From Mycothermus thermophilus (Eukaryota; Ascomycota; Sordariomycetes; Sordariales; Chaetomiaceae): DNA of 64,000 bases. How positions within the stretch are numbered: the first letter of the stretch is position 1; every line of letters starts with the position of its first letter. Shown here in pieces: positions 11,702 through 23,879 of the stretch. The notes under the pieces are model-generated. The model had not been told where the DNA came from. It saw nothing but the letters and a program-made list of their open reading frames with translations, and did no database searches. The DNA lies in NCBI GenBank assembly GCA_011316235.1, contig QQBE01000006.1:538021-602020 (forward strand). The letters are read 5' to 3'. A program made the translations under genes and the position numbers.

Positions 11702-12508
11702 GGTGGGCGGTTTGGAGAAGTGGATGGTTGGTGGTGATGAAGGTCGGAGGAGATTGGAACTTGGAATGACGTTGGAGTTCGCAACAGCAGCCCAGCAGGG
11801 CAAGCCACACTCACACTTAACCCTAACCCCTGAACCTCTTGTTTGGACAAACGACACCAGCACAAACAAATCGCCGAGTCCAGACATATCCCCCAGCAAG
11901 TCATCAGGTTGTCATTGTAAACATCAGTGTACTTAATTTACATCAACACATATCTACACAGTCATCTTGCCCTTGCTTAACAAAACCGGAGACCCCAACC
12001 ATATACCCGAAAACCATCAACACAAAAACACAAAAGAAGAGAAAAAAAACACATCCAACCGTTCCCGTCATCATATTCGTCTCCGTCTCGAGCCTCCACC
12101 GCAACATCACAGTGACCCATCATCTCCTTCGTTCTCTTCTCGACAGTCACCCACACATCCTCCACGTATTCATACCAGAATCCCAGCCAAGCAGAAAAAC
12201 AAAACCTTTGAACATGGCCATTCCATTCCGAACCAGGGACGCCTAAGGTATCCTTCCTCTCCTAGCCTAGCCACCGAGAGCCTACCTATCCTTTCCCCTT
12301 GCATTTCCAACCACCGATTTCGCGCCGCACACCTGCCCGCCAAACCCGGACAAGACAAACCGAACCAAAACAGCCTTTTTTCAAAGAAAGATATTTTGGA
12401 AAACCACGAAGACACCAAAGAATATCGCCTTAAACAAGCCATGGCAATATCCGAAACGCCGTTTCCGTAGCCACATACACAAGATATCAGAGATCAGAAT
12501 GGTGGGCT
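11702..12508. other. Intergenic between cyclin start and xlnR stop
   Basis: 807 bases upstream of the cyclin and downstream of xlnR. It contains a telomere-like TTAACCCTAACCCC at 11817-11830 and A/C-rich sequence at 11990-12060. No coding region is supported. Confidence 0.5.
11817..11830 (+). repeat. Telomere-like TTAACCCTAACCCC
   Basis: Two partial CCCTAA units, 116 bases before the cyclin start codon. Confidence 0.6.
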
Positions 12509-15500
12509 TTACAAAGCCAGACCGGTACCGTCGCCGGTCCACCGGTACAGCGCAAGGAGTTCCCTGCGGCGCTGGTGTTGCTCACCGAGATCCTCCGGCA
12601 CGCGGCCGCGGACCTGGGCAAGGGCGCTGCGCATGACCTTGCTGAAGTTGCGCTGTGACCGATGAGTTAGCATGACTGTTTTCCTTGACAAATGGGGTGA
12701 ATCAGTGAAAGAACATACCTGATACTCAGTATTGAGCGTAACCACACAAGCTTCATGGGCGCGAATGATGGTCTCGCACGCCTTGACAACGCTCGGCGAG
12801 GCCTCGAGCTGCAGCTTGTCTGCGATGAGCAGCAGCAGGAACGAGCCCTGCAGGAGGTAAATGCCAAAGAAGAAAGGCATGAACTCGAGGCCCGGGTCGT
12901 ACTCGAGGATGTTGCTGATGGCCTCGGCGGCGCTGACGGCGTGGCCCGTCGCCGTGATGAACCCTTGGCTGCTAATCCACAGGTCGTTGTCGTCCAGCAG
13001 GTTGATGGGATCCCACTTGCCCGTCAGCAGGATGTGCAGCACGTGCATCACGTGCGTGCCGTACGCGATGACGATGCGCGTCTGGATGTCGCTCTCGCTC
13101 ATGCGGCTGGCCGACGTGGCGCTGTGCACGCTGTGGCCCGACGGGGTACCGGGCTGAGCCGTGATGACATCAGCGACACCGCCGGCAGCAGCACTACCAC
13201 CCTCAGTGGAGGAGGACGAGCCGTTGGTGGTGGACTGAGCAGTGGTGCTGTTGTTTGCAGATGACGACGATGACGACGCCGTCGGGACGCCGGCCGCCTC
13301 GGCAGCCTTCTCGTCGGCGGCCTGGGCCTGAGCGCTCAGGCTGAGATGCTTCTTCTCAAACTCCTTGAGGCTCTGCTCGTAGATGTCAAGGTGGCGAGTG
13401 ATCTCGGCCGTCTGGTCGTCCCACTCATGCGACGAGCGGAAGTTGATGCCGAAGCGCGGGTGGTTCTTGGCGTGGTTGAGGTCGACAATCTCACCCAGGA
13501 TGGTCATCAGCGGCAGGAAGTAGCCAAAGATGCTGTGCCCGGTGCACTGGAACGTTGGCCCACGAGCGCGGGTCTTCGGGGTGATGGCGTTGCCGTCGGC
13601 GTCGGTGCCCGCCACCGCGAGCATGTTGGGGTCCGTGGTGTAGGCCGAGAAGTTGCCGTTCTGGTAGTCGGTGTCGTCCATGGGCTGGTACAGGCCCTCG
13701 CACTCGATGTCGAGCAGAAAGAGCGGGCGGTTGTAGCACAGCGCAAGGTGGCGGTCGACGATGTAGACCAGCCACCAGATGCGGCGGCGCTCCTCGCGCT
13801 CCTCCTCGGTAATGACTCCTGGAATGCCGGGAGTGCCCGACTCGCCGTTCTCGTCCGAGGCACCGCCCTGGCGGGTCGCGGGAGCGTTGGGCGGCAGCTC
13901 ACGCCCCAGCTTGAGTTCGCGCGCCAGTGACCACGCTGCGTTCCACCACCGCAAGCTCGCACCCTTGTACTCGCTTGCCGACACGACGGTCGCAAGGTGG
14001 ATGTAGGTGACGACGTCGTCGAGGGTGCCAGCGGCGCCGAAGGCGCCCGATTCGCTCGTCAGCGCCTCCATGCTGATGGAGCCCGGTAGGGCGACGCCGA
14101 GACCACCAAGAGCAACACCATCGACAATGGGGCTCGAGACAGGCGAGGCTTCCTCAGACGGCGTGTGAATGAGCGGCTTGAGCAGGCTCACGGTCAGCTC
14201 GAGCAGCTTCTGGCAGATCTTGCCGCGGGCTGATGGTACGCTCGTCAGGAACGGAGCATCGCTTGTCTGCGCAGCCACCCACAGCATGCTGGCCAGCAGC
14301 GCGGGCTGGCACTGGCGCGGCTTGGTCGGGTGCAGGAACGACCGCTTGCGGAACACGAAGCCCAGTACGTAAGGAGACATGGGGTGCATCTGCGCTGAGG
14401 ACGAGCTTGAGAAGTACAGGTCAATCAGGTCGCATGCCAGGGAGAGCGGGATGATGTTGCCGAGGTGTGGCACAAGCGGCTCCAGCACCGGGTATCGGAG
14501 CTGGGCAGCGGCAGCAGCGGCGGCGGGGTGCTGGTAGGCGGTCGTGTTCGGAGCAGGGGCGGCAACATGAGAGGCGAACTGAGGCGGAGGGGATGACATG
14601 CTCATCCAGCCACCCGGTGACGCGGCCTCGCCGGCCATGGGGTAAGCGCTGAGGGGGCTGTTGGCGATGCGGAAGCCGTTGGCGGCATGGCTCGGGGCGT
14701 AACCCGTTGGGCTTTGAGCAGGAATTGTGTAGGGCAGATCCGGATAGTTGGACATGGCACCCTGTGGATTTGGAGCGCCGTACGGGGTGTGGGGAGCTGG
14801 CCCGCTCATCATATGGGTGCCCATCTGCCGGTCATAGGGGTGAACGGCGGTCGTGTACCCATTGAGGTCCAAACCGGCTGGGTTGTCGAGATGATGATCG
14901 GTGTTCGGATGTGCCGACATGTGACCGGGGTGCGCGCTCATGTCCCCCAGAGTGTCCATGCTCCCTGTCCTCTGACCCCGAAGCGGATCCTCTGAGGCAT
15001 CCGTCATGGTCTTATCTGCGGATGATGCCGTCGCTTGCTCGGTGTTCAGGGTGAGGGTCGGCTTGGTATTGCTCGGGGTGGATGTGGTCGTGGATGTGGT
15101 CGTGGTGGTCGTGTTGTTATTGCTGGTCTGGTTCTCTGCCGGCTTGCCATTCTCGCCATTCTGGTTTTCCGTCTTGTTGCCATTCTGAGCGGCTGCCGCA
15201 GCAGCTGCCGCCGCTGCCTGCGCGGCCAAATCTTTCCGCGAGGCTTTGCCGCGCTTCTTGCGCTCACGGATGTATTCGCATCCTAATTGGAACTCTGGAA
15301 CTTTGTCAGAATATGGTCCCCTTAGAGACCCAAGAAATAGAGGTGAAGTGTTAACTCACCAATGCAATGGGCACAAGGATGTTGTCCATCGCACTTGGTC
15401 CGAAGCTGGTTGCACTGATCACAAGCCCTGCTAATTCTCCTCCTAATGGGACCCGCAGCGCCGGCAGCCCTGGCAGCAGGACCATAAGGGTGCTGCCGAT

Positions 15501-15708
15501 GTTTTGGTTGTGGTCCTGCGCGGGCGAGATGAGGGTTGTGGACACCGACATGCTGCTGGAGTTGCTGAAGAGCATAGTGGGAGCCCGGGGCTAACGGGTC
15601 AAGTCCCGCGGCGGGATGAAGGTGGCCGGCCGGGACGTGGCCATTGGCCAGCAATGTTGTCGAGGGGATGTGGTAGGGTGAGAAGCGGTGGAGAGGGTTT
15701 GATAACAT
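12509..15708 (-). CDS. xlnR: Xylanolytic transcriptional activator XlnR/Xyr1/XLR-1
   Basis: Three exons, 15360-15708, 12719-15294 and 12509-12652, give 1,022 residues. The Zn2Cys6 cluster has cysteines at 96, 99, 106, 112, 115 and 122, preceded by RRRISRA. The 65-base first intron lies between the fifth and sixth cysteine. After the cluster come RERKKRGKASRKD, an Ala run and a disordered Asn/Thr/Ser region. The fungal-specific factor domain starts about residue 384 (RYPVLEPLVPHLGNIIPLSL) and includes ASEYKGASLRWWNAAWSLAR and EEEREERRRIWWLVYIVDRH. The C-terminus RRRELLALYRWTGDGTGLAL is nearly identical to Trichoderma Xyr1 as I recall it. Family role: binds GGCTAA-type sites and activates xylanase, many cellulase, and xylose-catabolism genes in the nucleus. 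Intron 2 (12653-12718, 66 bases) is in frame without a stop. Start MLSNPLHRFS agrees with the family. Confidence 0.97.
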
Positions 15709-16926
15709 CTTGTCCGACGTTGATGACTTGAGTTGTCGTCGAGACCAGTTGAGTGTTTGGGTGAGCGATGACTGATATTAGAGCGCTAGCGAGGTCGTCA
15801 AGACCCCGATGATTAGAACATGTGAGGACGGCGGCCGTCTGGCTTCGAGCGAGTGAGTGCAGTTGGTTGAAGCACTGTAACGTCCAAGCCGCAAAGGGAA
15901 GAGACGAGACGAGAGGTGACAGCCGTAGACGGCGTCAATGATGATGGGGATGCGGCAGCTTCTATATCCGCGCGCTTGGCAAGACGATGTCTGGCAAGGT
16001 TCCGACGAGAGCTACCGGAACCACAGCTGAAGAACGGCAGTCACACGGACCGAGGTGAACTTCCCTGTGGGGTAAGGTCAGTGACAGGGCATAACGTTAA
16101 TGGTGGTGTTGGGATAGCATTGACAGACGCCAGGAGTCTGGAAGGAGATCCGCGCGGATATGAGTGAAGGCGGCGGCGGCGCGGCCGAACTGCACGATGG
16201 CTGCGGCACCAACACCGGATGGCGGGGGAGGAGGGGGGGTTTGCACGGGAATGGAGGGGGAGGGGTGTGCAGAGGATCAGGGTTGCGGAAAGGGGGTGGA
16301 ATGAACGGGGGGGAGTGCGGTCCAGCCGGCAGGGGAGGGCGGATGGGAAGAAGGAAACGCGCCTTGTCGTGGACGGGAACAAGGAGGAAGACGACCAGGC
16401 GGTAGGTAGAGCTGGTAAGGGACGAGACGAGAGACGGGATCTTCGACCTACGGGATACGGATCCAAAACGACGACCAGCCCGTCGTCTCGAGTGATTCCA
16501 GGCGCACCCAAGCCGGCCGTGTCTGCCGAAGGGTTAAGAGACCTGGGCGGGATCAAGACGAGGCAGGATGACTGGCGAGGTGGTGAAGTTGTCTCGGAGC
16601 GACTGACCCCCAAGGATGATGTGCCGTATAGTGAGTGAGAACTCAGGAGGGGCCAGAGAAGAGAGGCGTCAGCTGGCTCGAGGGATTCCGGATTCGAACA
16701 AGTATAAGTGAGCAAATCGGTAAATTTATGATAACGTTCCCTGTCTGCTGTGTGAGGTATGCGATGCTGGGAGCGAGTGCCTGGGGCGATGGCACCAGAG
16801 AGCGTTGTGTGGATGTTGGACTTGGCGTGCACGCAATGTCAGGAGAGCCGTGAGAAGGCTTTATGGGCGGAATCGACTGCGATTGGAGACGTGGGTGGGT
16901 GGTTTCTGGTCCAGCACAATATCGAG
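15709..16926 (-). promoter_or_regulatory. Probable long 5' leader of xlnR with three minimal uORFs
   Basis: Only three ATGs occur on the xlnR-coding strand in these 1,218 bases, and none between 16121 and 16926. Each opens a tiny ORF: ATG at 15821 (M-F-stop), 16092 (M-P-C-H-stop) and 16120 (MLSQHHH-stop). A TATAAA lies just beyond, at 16934-16939 on the minus strand. AUG depletion ending next to a TATA box suggests a transcribed leader of about 1.2 kb. This is inference; no transcript is seen. Confidence 0.55.
16221..16349 (+). other. G-rich tract with G-quadruplex potential
   Basis: Repeated runs of three to seven guanines on the plus strand (16221-16265, then 16291-16349) give many possible four-run sets with short loops. 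It lies in the inferred xlnR leader, where the plus strand is the template, so the transcript would be C-rich here. Confidence 0.55.
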
Positions 16927-16933
16927 CATCAAG

Positions 16934-16939
16934 TTTATA
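16934..16939 (-). promoter_or_regulatory. Candidate TATA box of xlnR
   Basis: The minus strand reads TATAAAC. It sits about 1.23 kb before the xlnR start codon, at the outer edge of the AUG-poor leader. The transcription start would be expected near 16900-16910. The motif is seen; its use is inferred. Confidence 0.4.
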
Positions 16940-19900
16940 TTGCGAGGGCAATATACGACGGCGGGACGGAAACCTTCGTTGTGAGGGAGGGGAGGATGAG
17001 GGGCAAAGGCAAGGTGAGCCAGCGCGGGTCGGACAAGACAGCGAGGGAAGAAACTGACGCCGGATTATCTGGGGAATCCGCCTTATGGGCCTGCTGAAGG
17101 ATATATGGGCCTTCGTTTCGTTCCGCCAGCGGACGGCGTGTGAATGCTGGACCCCAACTGCTACTGCTGCTACTAGGGTTGGCCCATCCGACAGGGGGTG
17201 GCCAGTGCCGGTCCATGGTGGAGAAGAAGGGCGACTCGGCCGATGGTGGTTTGTTTGGGGAGAGTGGCATTGACATGGACGCCGGGAGCCCCCGTCCGGT
17301 ACTGTACCCAGAACACCCAGAATCAGCATATCTTTGGGCGCAGCGCGCCAGCACCGAAGCAGCAGGGCGACCGACGCCAACAGCGAAACCAACGGGCAAA
17401 GTCACAGACTCAGCGTTCACAGTCACAACAGGGCAAGCCGGTACGGGCACGCTACCCTGACAGCGACCCACCGAGAATGGAGGGTTCGAGAGAGCCTCCG
17501 GAGCTGGACAGGGTCTTGTTGCGCGCGCTAGAAGCAGCGGAGAAAACGTAACTGCATCGACATCGCTTCCATGGTCGAGCACTGGCAGTCTGGCAGTTGA
17601 CGTTGCGGAAGAGGGCGATCCCTGTCCATAGAAGAGCTTGGCGCTGGGCGAGGCCGGGCCGAGTAACACCGTCAGAGACGTCGACCTCCCTTTTCCGTGA
17701 TTTCACTTCCACCAGCAGCGTCTGTGAATGACACGCAGCACGCCAGGACTCACAGTGCTGTGTGGTGCTGACTGGAGAAGAAAAGCTGGGGTTGGTGACA
17801 TCGGGGACGGACCGGACCAGCTGGGCCTCTCTGGGGAATCCTTCGGTCAAATGTCGAAGCCCTGTCATATCATGCGTTGGAGGACGAGTCAAGACAACCC
17901 TCCATGTCGTGGTGCTGCCGAGTCCAGCGAACAAACAGCAATGACAACTGCTGTTGGAGCATGTTGATGCCCGCATCCATACTCCATCCTCCGTACTGTA
18001 TGTGCATGCCCGTGCTTGCACAGCAGCCCCTCCTTGTTCCCCAGGCCATCCGTCATCAGTCGTGCGGCGTTGCCCTGGACGGGCACGGGACCCGCATCGC
18101 AGATGGCCGCCACCGACCATCCCAGATCCGCGAGCTATAACACGCCTGCTATTCCGTCGCAGCGGTACATACAGTGTTGCGGACGTGCTTCTCGACACGG
18201 AAGCACGAAGCGAGCGAGAGGGCCCATGTTGTCGTCGGACCATTTGCGAACCATGACGTTAAACAATCAGAATGCGGAGGCGAGATGCCAAAAAGCTTGG
18301 GTTGGTTTTGTGAGTCCGAAGCCGATCCATGAAATGTCCGTTTGAAACTCCATCGAGGTTTGGTTTGTGTGTTGTGTTTGGGGTTTGCGGTGGCCGATCA
18401 TGCCCCGCCGACAGAGCAAAGTTTTGAAGCGAAAAAAACAAGCCAAAAGCCCAAGCCAAATCGGTGCCGCCGATGCGAACAAGTCGTTCACCAATACTTA
18501 CTTACCAACTATGGTGTAGTCTTGGACTCCCCGCACAAGTTCTGCCCACCCAATCCAGAGAAGGCGTGGCGTGCTTCGGCTTGTCGCGAGAGACGAGGAA
18601 GTCAAATGGAGAACGGCAGATGCGAAAATGTGATGAAATGGTTCATGCCAAGACTCGGTCTTTGTTGTGGAGAGTTTTGAGGATTCGGGGGTTCAACGTT
18701 TTTTTTCGTCTCTCCACCTTGAAGCCTTTTCCCCCCCTCTCTCTTGACACTGACCAACCAAGTTGCTTGGACAGAGCAAAAATTTTTGATGTCCATGGTC
18801 ACTTCTCGCAATCACAGCTCAACCTGGAGGCCCGATTGAGCCCGCAACTTCCTCAGAAAACTGTTCACTGAAAGCTTCCTTCTTCCTCCCTCTCCGTGGA
18901 ATTCCAAATTCCTTACCTAATCGTCTCCAAAACGGCAGGAGGCAGTTGGAGGCAGTTGCATGACTTTCCATCGGTCACGGGAGCAAAACCCGGGCCCCAG
19001 GAGCCAGGAGTCCGCGGACAGTGGCAAGAGCGCGAGAGCCTCCTTACCCCTAACCCCCGGGCCCCGCTTGTCCGTTCATCTCCGAACGCACCCCAGGACG
19101 AAGCATGCAAGTTTCCAAGGCCACAAGGCCATGAATGTTGCTGCATTGACAACCGGGCAGCAAATCCTTCCTTCCTCTGGGAGTCGCCCGACGCCACCAA
19201 GCACAGGGCGGTTTTACCAAGCAACCATTGCATCAACCCTGCTTCATTCCAGAACTCTGGTCGTCCGGTCTTCCGCTAGCTCTGGGTTGCTTGCCTACGC
19301 GTTCACTTCTATGCATTTGACAACTAGCTGCCTTCTAGGGCATTGTATCGGTGTCTTCGGAGTCAACCACCGCGATTCATATTGCGGAGGCGTCGAACAT
19401 GTCATCGGTGGCTTCACTCGATCTCTGGTACGCACGGCAACCCTAATTTCGACGAGTCCTTAGAACCCCAAATATCGGCCGAGAAAGCGACGAAGGAGGG
19501 TAGTGCTGGAAGAGGCACCCGTTCCCCCAGCTTTGTGCAGTTGACGGTTCTTGTGTACGACTTGAAACAATCTGATCTCCGGATCCAATCAAGCAGGGGA
19601 CTCGCCTTCCAGGGCATGCGCGCAGCGCGCCAAGCTGCCATCTTTGGAGGGTTGCGTAGTAAGCTCGGCCACGTCTTCCGAGACTCCTAGAGGTGCCTAC
19701 TGTGTTGCGTTGACGAAAGGTTCAAGCCTTGTTTTCCCCAGAGACGACTGACAAAAAGACAGAAACAATCAAGACCGAGATCCCCAACAAGATCCATCGA
19801 CTCCTACTAACTCGCCAAAAGAAGCAATTCAGGAGTGATAAGCATCGATCGAAACCTTCAAGCTCCACATGGTCACGGAGCGATATGCTGTGCTTTTCTC

Positions 19901-22900
19901 ACAGTACGGAGTATAATAACCCGGGCAGACTCTCTCCAGAGTCGCACAACTTTGATGAGGTGTTCTCGACTGTTGGCTCAAGCTGCGGCCCAGACGGAGG
20001 ATGACCGGGTTTCCTGGGTGCTGTGTGGTCACCTGGGCGCCTCGAAAGCATCTCAGGAAATGGTCACTGGAGAGGGCTGGTAGCGTCGGAACTGTCGGCA
20101 CGAAACCCCTCCCAACAAGTGAAGTGCCGCTTTTGCTGAGGGTTTGTCCACATTCGGTCTGGGCGTGCCCACACCCCCACTGTCGAATCGGCGCTTCTCC
20201 GTCCGCCTCACCGCTGAGGCCAATCTCTGGACCCTTTTTTTTTTTGCCTTCTCATCATCATGTCTGTTGTTGGCCGAACGTTTGACCATGAAGCTGAAGC
20301 TATTCACTCGACACAAACACTGACCGTCTGCTCTTCCTGCTGTGTCCCTACCCCAGACAGGCACAGAGCAGAAGAACCCCAGCCCAGCGGCGACCGTTGC
20401 GCGCCACAGATCGGCGATGGTCCTTTTCTTGGCCTTGGCAAAGCTGGGGTAGCCACCTCACCCTGGCCGTCGTTGCGTGATCCCTCAACGGCCGACGGTC
20501 CGAAACTCCACATGCACACCACGATCGCTGCGCGCCGTCGACAAGACCGCTGCATCTCCCATTCGCCGGTCCCTGGCTTCGCCGCGCGCGCCATCTCTGG
20601 CTTGCTTGGCTCGCTGCCCAATAGGCTCATTGCTTGACGCCATGTTTGGAGGAGCTCCCCGAAACCCCGTCCGCCTTTTGGGGGACCCCAGCCTTGCCTC
20701 ACAAGGCGTGGGGATGGGGTTTGCCGCGCCTTGGTGACCTTTCTTTCCTCGTCACGAGGATGGTTCATACGCAAGCAGTGGGAACTCGAAGATCAAGGTG
20801 TGCTCTTCAGCTCGGGAACATGTGACATGGAATTCACTTCTTCATTGTCTCGCGTCTGTGCAGCTACGGATAGGTCCATACCTCCTCGTATGAGCACACG
20901 GACTCTCCGAGGATCTTCCATCAATAACCACCTATCACAGCCGGGGCGTTTCCTCCCTGTTAGGGCAGGGATTCCGATTCTGGCCGCCTTCCAGAAGCCT
21001 TCCTCCGCAGGACTGGACACGGACAATCCGGGCCTATCTGGCTTCACCTGCTTGGTTTGTTTGATGAGAGGCGCAAATCCTCCGACCGCTGAGTTTTGGT
21101 CCACCAAAGAAAACGTCAAGAGCCAAACCACCAAGGAAGCAGTTCATCGAGGTGTCATCGGCAGTTGCCGCCCACAAAAACTCTCCGCTGTACCCCAGCC
21201 TCAGCTGCCGTGAGGCAATACGACGTCGAGAGCTGGCTCGGGGTTCCACCAAACCACCAGGGCGATAGAGCTGCTACTATTCGCCGTCACTAGCCATCTG
21301 GACGATTCATCTGGGGGATGTTGTTTGGCAATCTATTTCTACGACTGTGAAGTAACCTGTCATGGCGACTACCCTGCCGCACATCCGATTGGAGCGAGAC
21401 TTCGATTCGCGTTTCCTGGAGAGGAGGAAAGGCGTGCTGATCGGTCCGGGGACAATATATTCTTCTCGAACCACCCCGTCGTATTCTCCGGGATGGGGAC
21501 CGGTTTTCCACCACGAACCCCAGTTGCCCCCAGCCGGCTGGCCCCGCATAGCCGGCCGATTCGACTCGGAAAGCCGGCCAAATTGTTTGCTTCTCTTCTC
21601 ACCTTCCTTTCGCGGTGAGTGGCGGCTCACCCCAGACTCGCCCAGGCCAAGCCACGGCAGTGATTCTAACGCCGAGGCCTTGACAGCGAATGTCAGCCCC
21701 CATGACTTCCGCATCGTCAGACACCAACCCCAGATTTCTGTGTGTAAGTAGGCCCTTGCACGGCGCATTTCATGCTGTCAGCATCCACCACTCTATTCAC
21801 AGTATCAACACCCTCAACGACTACAAGCGGAGAGATTGGCGGATGTTGATGACTTCGGGGCGACTCAAGGCTATGTAGACAGCACATGTGTGGCATGGAA
21901 CCGCACAAGGCGATCACTTCACGGGGCCGAATTCGCCGTGCCTCCTGAGCTGCAGGCACAAGCAGGTACAGGACTGTGGGAACCTGGTCGAGGGCCAGCG
22001 GCGTGATGCAACCCCGTATAGCCGCCATGGTTCACCACTCACAGTGCCATCTATCTCCAACGTCCGCCTCTATGTTAGTGGACGCCATCATGACGGTTTG
22101 CCAATGGCATTGATTGAGGACCAGTGGTCCCAAACCCCGCGTTGATCAGGCCGGACAAGCGGAGATGTGCATAGCTATGTATGTGGTGCATAGGTGTGTA
22201 GAACCACGTGCTATGGCTGGTTTTTGCACCTTTTTGAGCTCTGACTCGTGTCCCTGTTCTGGTCGATTCAAGAACGGAGGTCGACCACCGAGACGCCGCG
22301 TCATCAGAGCTTCCAGGTTCGCCATGGATGTCGAACTTGACTAAGTAGCAACCGCGGATACGCCCAAAGGAGCTTGGAAGGCGTTGATGTTATCCTTTTC
22401 GAAATGCCTTGTTTCACAGAACGCCATTGGCATGCGGCGTGCTACAGAACCGGAAATTTTTTGACACCTTTTGGACACATCGAGATTGCTTCTCAATTCT
22501 CCGGCAATATGTAGCGTTGCTCTGGCCTTCACCTGTTGTGACGGTGAGCGAGACTCCGTCTCACCGACGCCCCGAAGCACCTGCAGAGCTCCAGAGAAGG
22601 ACCCGGAGCGAGGCATGTATTTGCCATGCTGTTGCCTTCGCCTCGGCAGATGGAAGGCGTCTGGCCAGGCCATGAGCTATGTTTGGGGGCCATCATCAAA
22701 TGATGATATGCATTTTCGCTCTCTTTTTGAACTTGGTAGCGGGGAGGCAATATACACTTGTTTGCTAGTACCCATCTATATCAAGCACTAGTAGTATGCA
22801 TTTTAAGAAGCAACAGGCGATGAGATTCGCGCGGATCTGCTCATGACTTCAGGCGTCATCATGGGGAAAAGGCATTGACTCCATCTTTACCCATGCCACC

Positions 22901-23282
22901 AGACATGGCACTTTAGAGCCAGGTTGAGATGACGGTTCTGCCTCTCAACCCGGCCTTGGGTCCTTGACTGCCACCATCTCATCCGGCCATGACTTACCGC
23001 GGCAGTACGCTCCGGCTTGAGTTCCATCTCATCAGCCTGTCTCCACGGCACTTGGCAGATCTCCAGGGCTTAAACTACGTTAAACTTCAAGCGCGGCGTG
23101 CGGGGGAAGAAGGTTGGGTTGGGTGGTATCCCGGATCTCGATACGCAAGAGCGAGCCGCCCGCAGCAACCGACCGACAAGAACATGTGCGACAAGCCTAC
23201 CATTATCCGCTGACTTGTGACGCGCAGATTGTGCCTCAATCAAGAAAGAGAGGGCTTCGTTCATGTGGCTTGTTTTGTGTGG

Positions 23283-23302
23283 AAAAAAAAAAAAAAAAAA
23301 AA
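23283..23302 (+). repeat. Poly-A run (20 A)
   Basis: An uninterrupted run of 20 adenines in the gene-free region. There is no coding sequence upstream of it that would suggest a processed retrocopy. Confidence 0.9.
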
Positions 23303-23830
23303 CATGGTGCTCGGCTTCGTCAGTTACTTCGGAGTGGTCAGAAGCGCTTGCTTAGCCGCCACGCCCACGACAACAATAGCAACTGGTATGTACTATCAAG
23401 GACAGCAAACTACGGAGTACTATCTTTGACCAGGTCTGGAGCCTCCCTGCAGCATGTCGTCCGAGACGATGCGGTAGGTCTCTCCAAGCAACACCATCAC
23501 CGTCGACACCTGCCACCCAGGTACTACTATGTGGTATGGATGACATGTATTAGTTTTTTCCATGCAGGACCAGGCATTTCCTAGGCACGGAGCTAAACCA
23601 GCAATGATGCCCGGTGCTGCCCCCCTCCCCTCCCCCCTTATTTGACGAAAATGAGTCAGAAGACCAAAAGCAATGATGTCGTCTGTAACACATAGCATCC
23701 AGTGTTATAGTTGTTAAGTCCCCGGGCCATGCTCTTCACCGGCCACCGCCGACGCCGCAAAAGGGCCGGAGCCCGTCTGTGCTAACAGGTACCTCGGCCA
23801 TCGGATACCCCAAACATTACCCACCCTTCC

Positions 23831-23879
23831 GAGCCGGGAGCCGGGAGCCCGGGGCTCGGCGCGCGGGCGCGGGGTGGGA
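23831..23879. repeat. GC-rich GAGCCGG tandem repeat
   Basis: GAGCCGG is repeated in near-tandem and ends in a short palindrome GAGCCCGGGGCTC, followed by GCGCG-rich sequence. It stands out from its surroundings by GC content. Confidence 0.6.

Noticed and set aside
16041..16832. 263-codon minus-strand frame upstream of xlnR
   Set aside because: It begins with GTG, is Pro/Ser/Arg low-complexity, has no domain, and lies in the AUG-poor leader.
18494..18516. ATACTTACTTACC resembling the 5' end of U1 snRNA
   Set aside because: Only the first eight bases match before a mismatch; no following U1-like stem or Sm site was seen.
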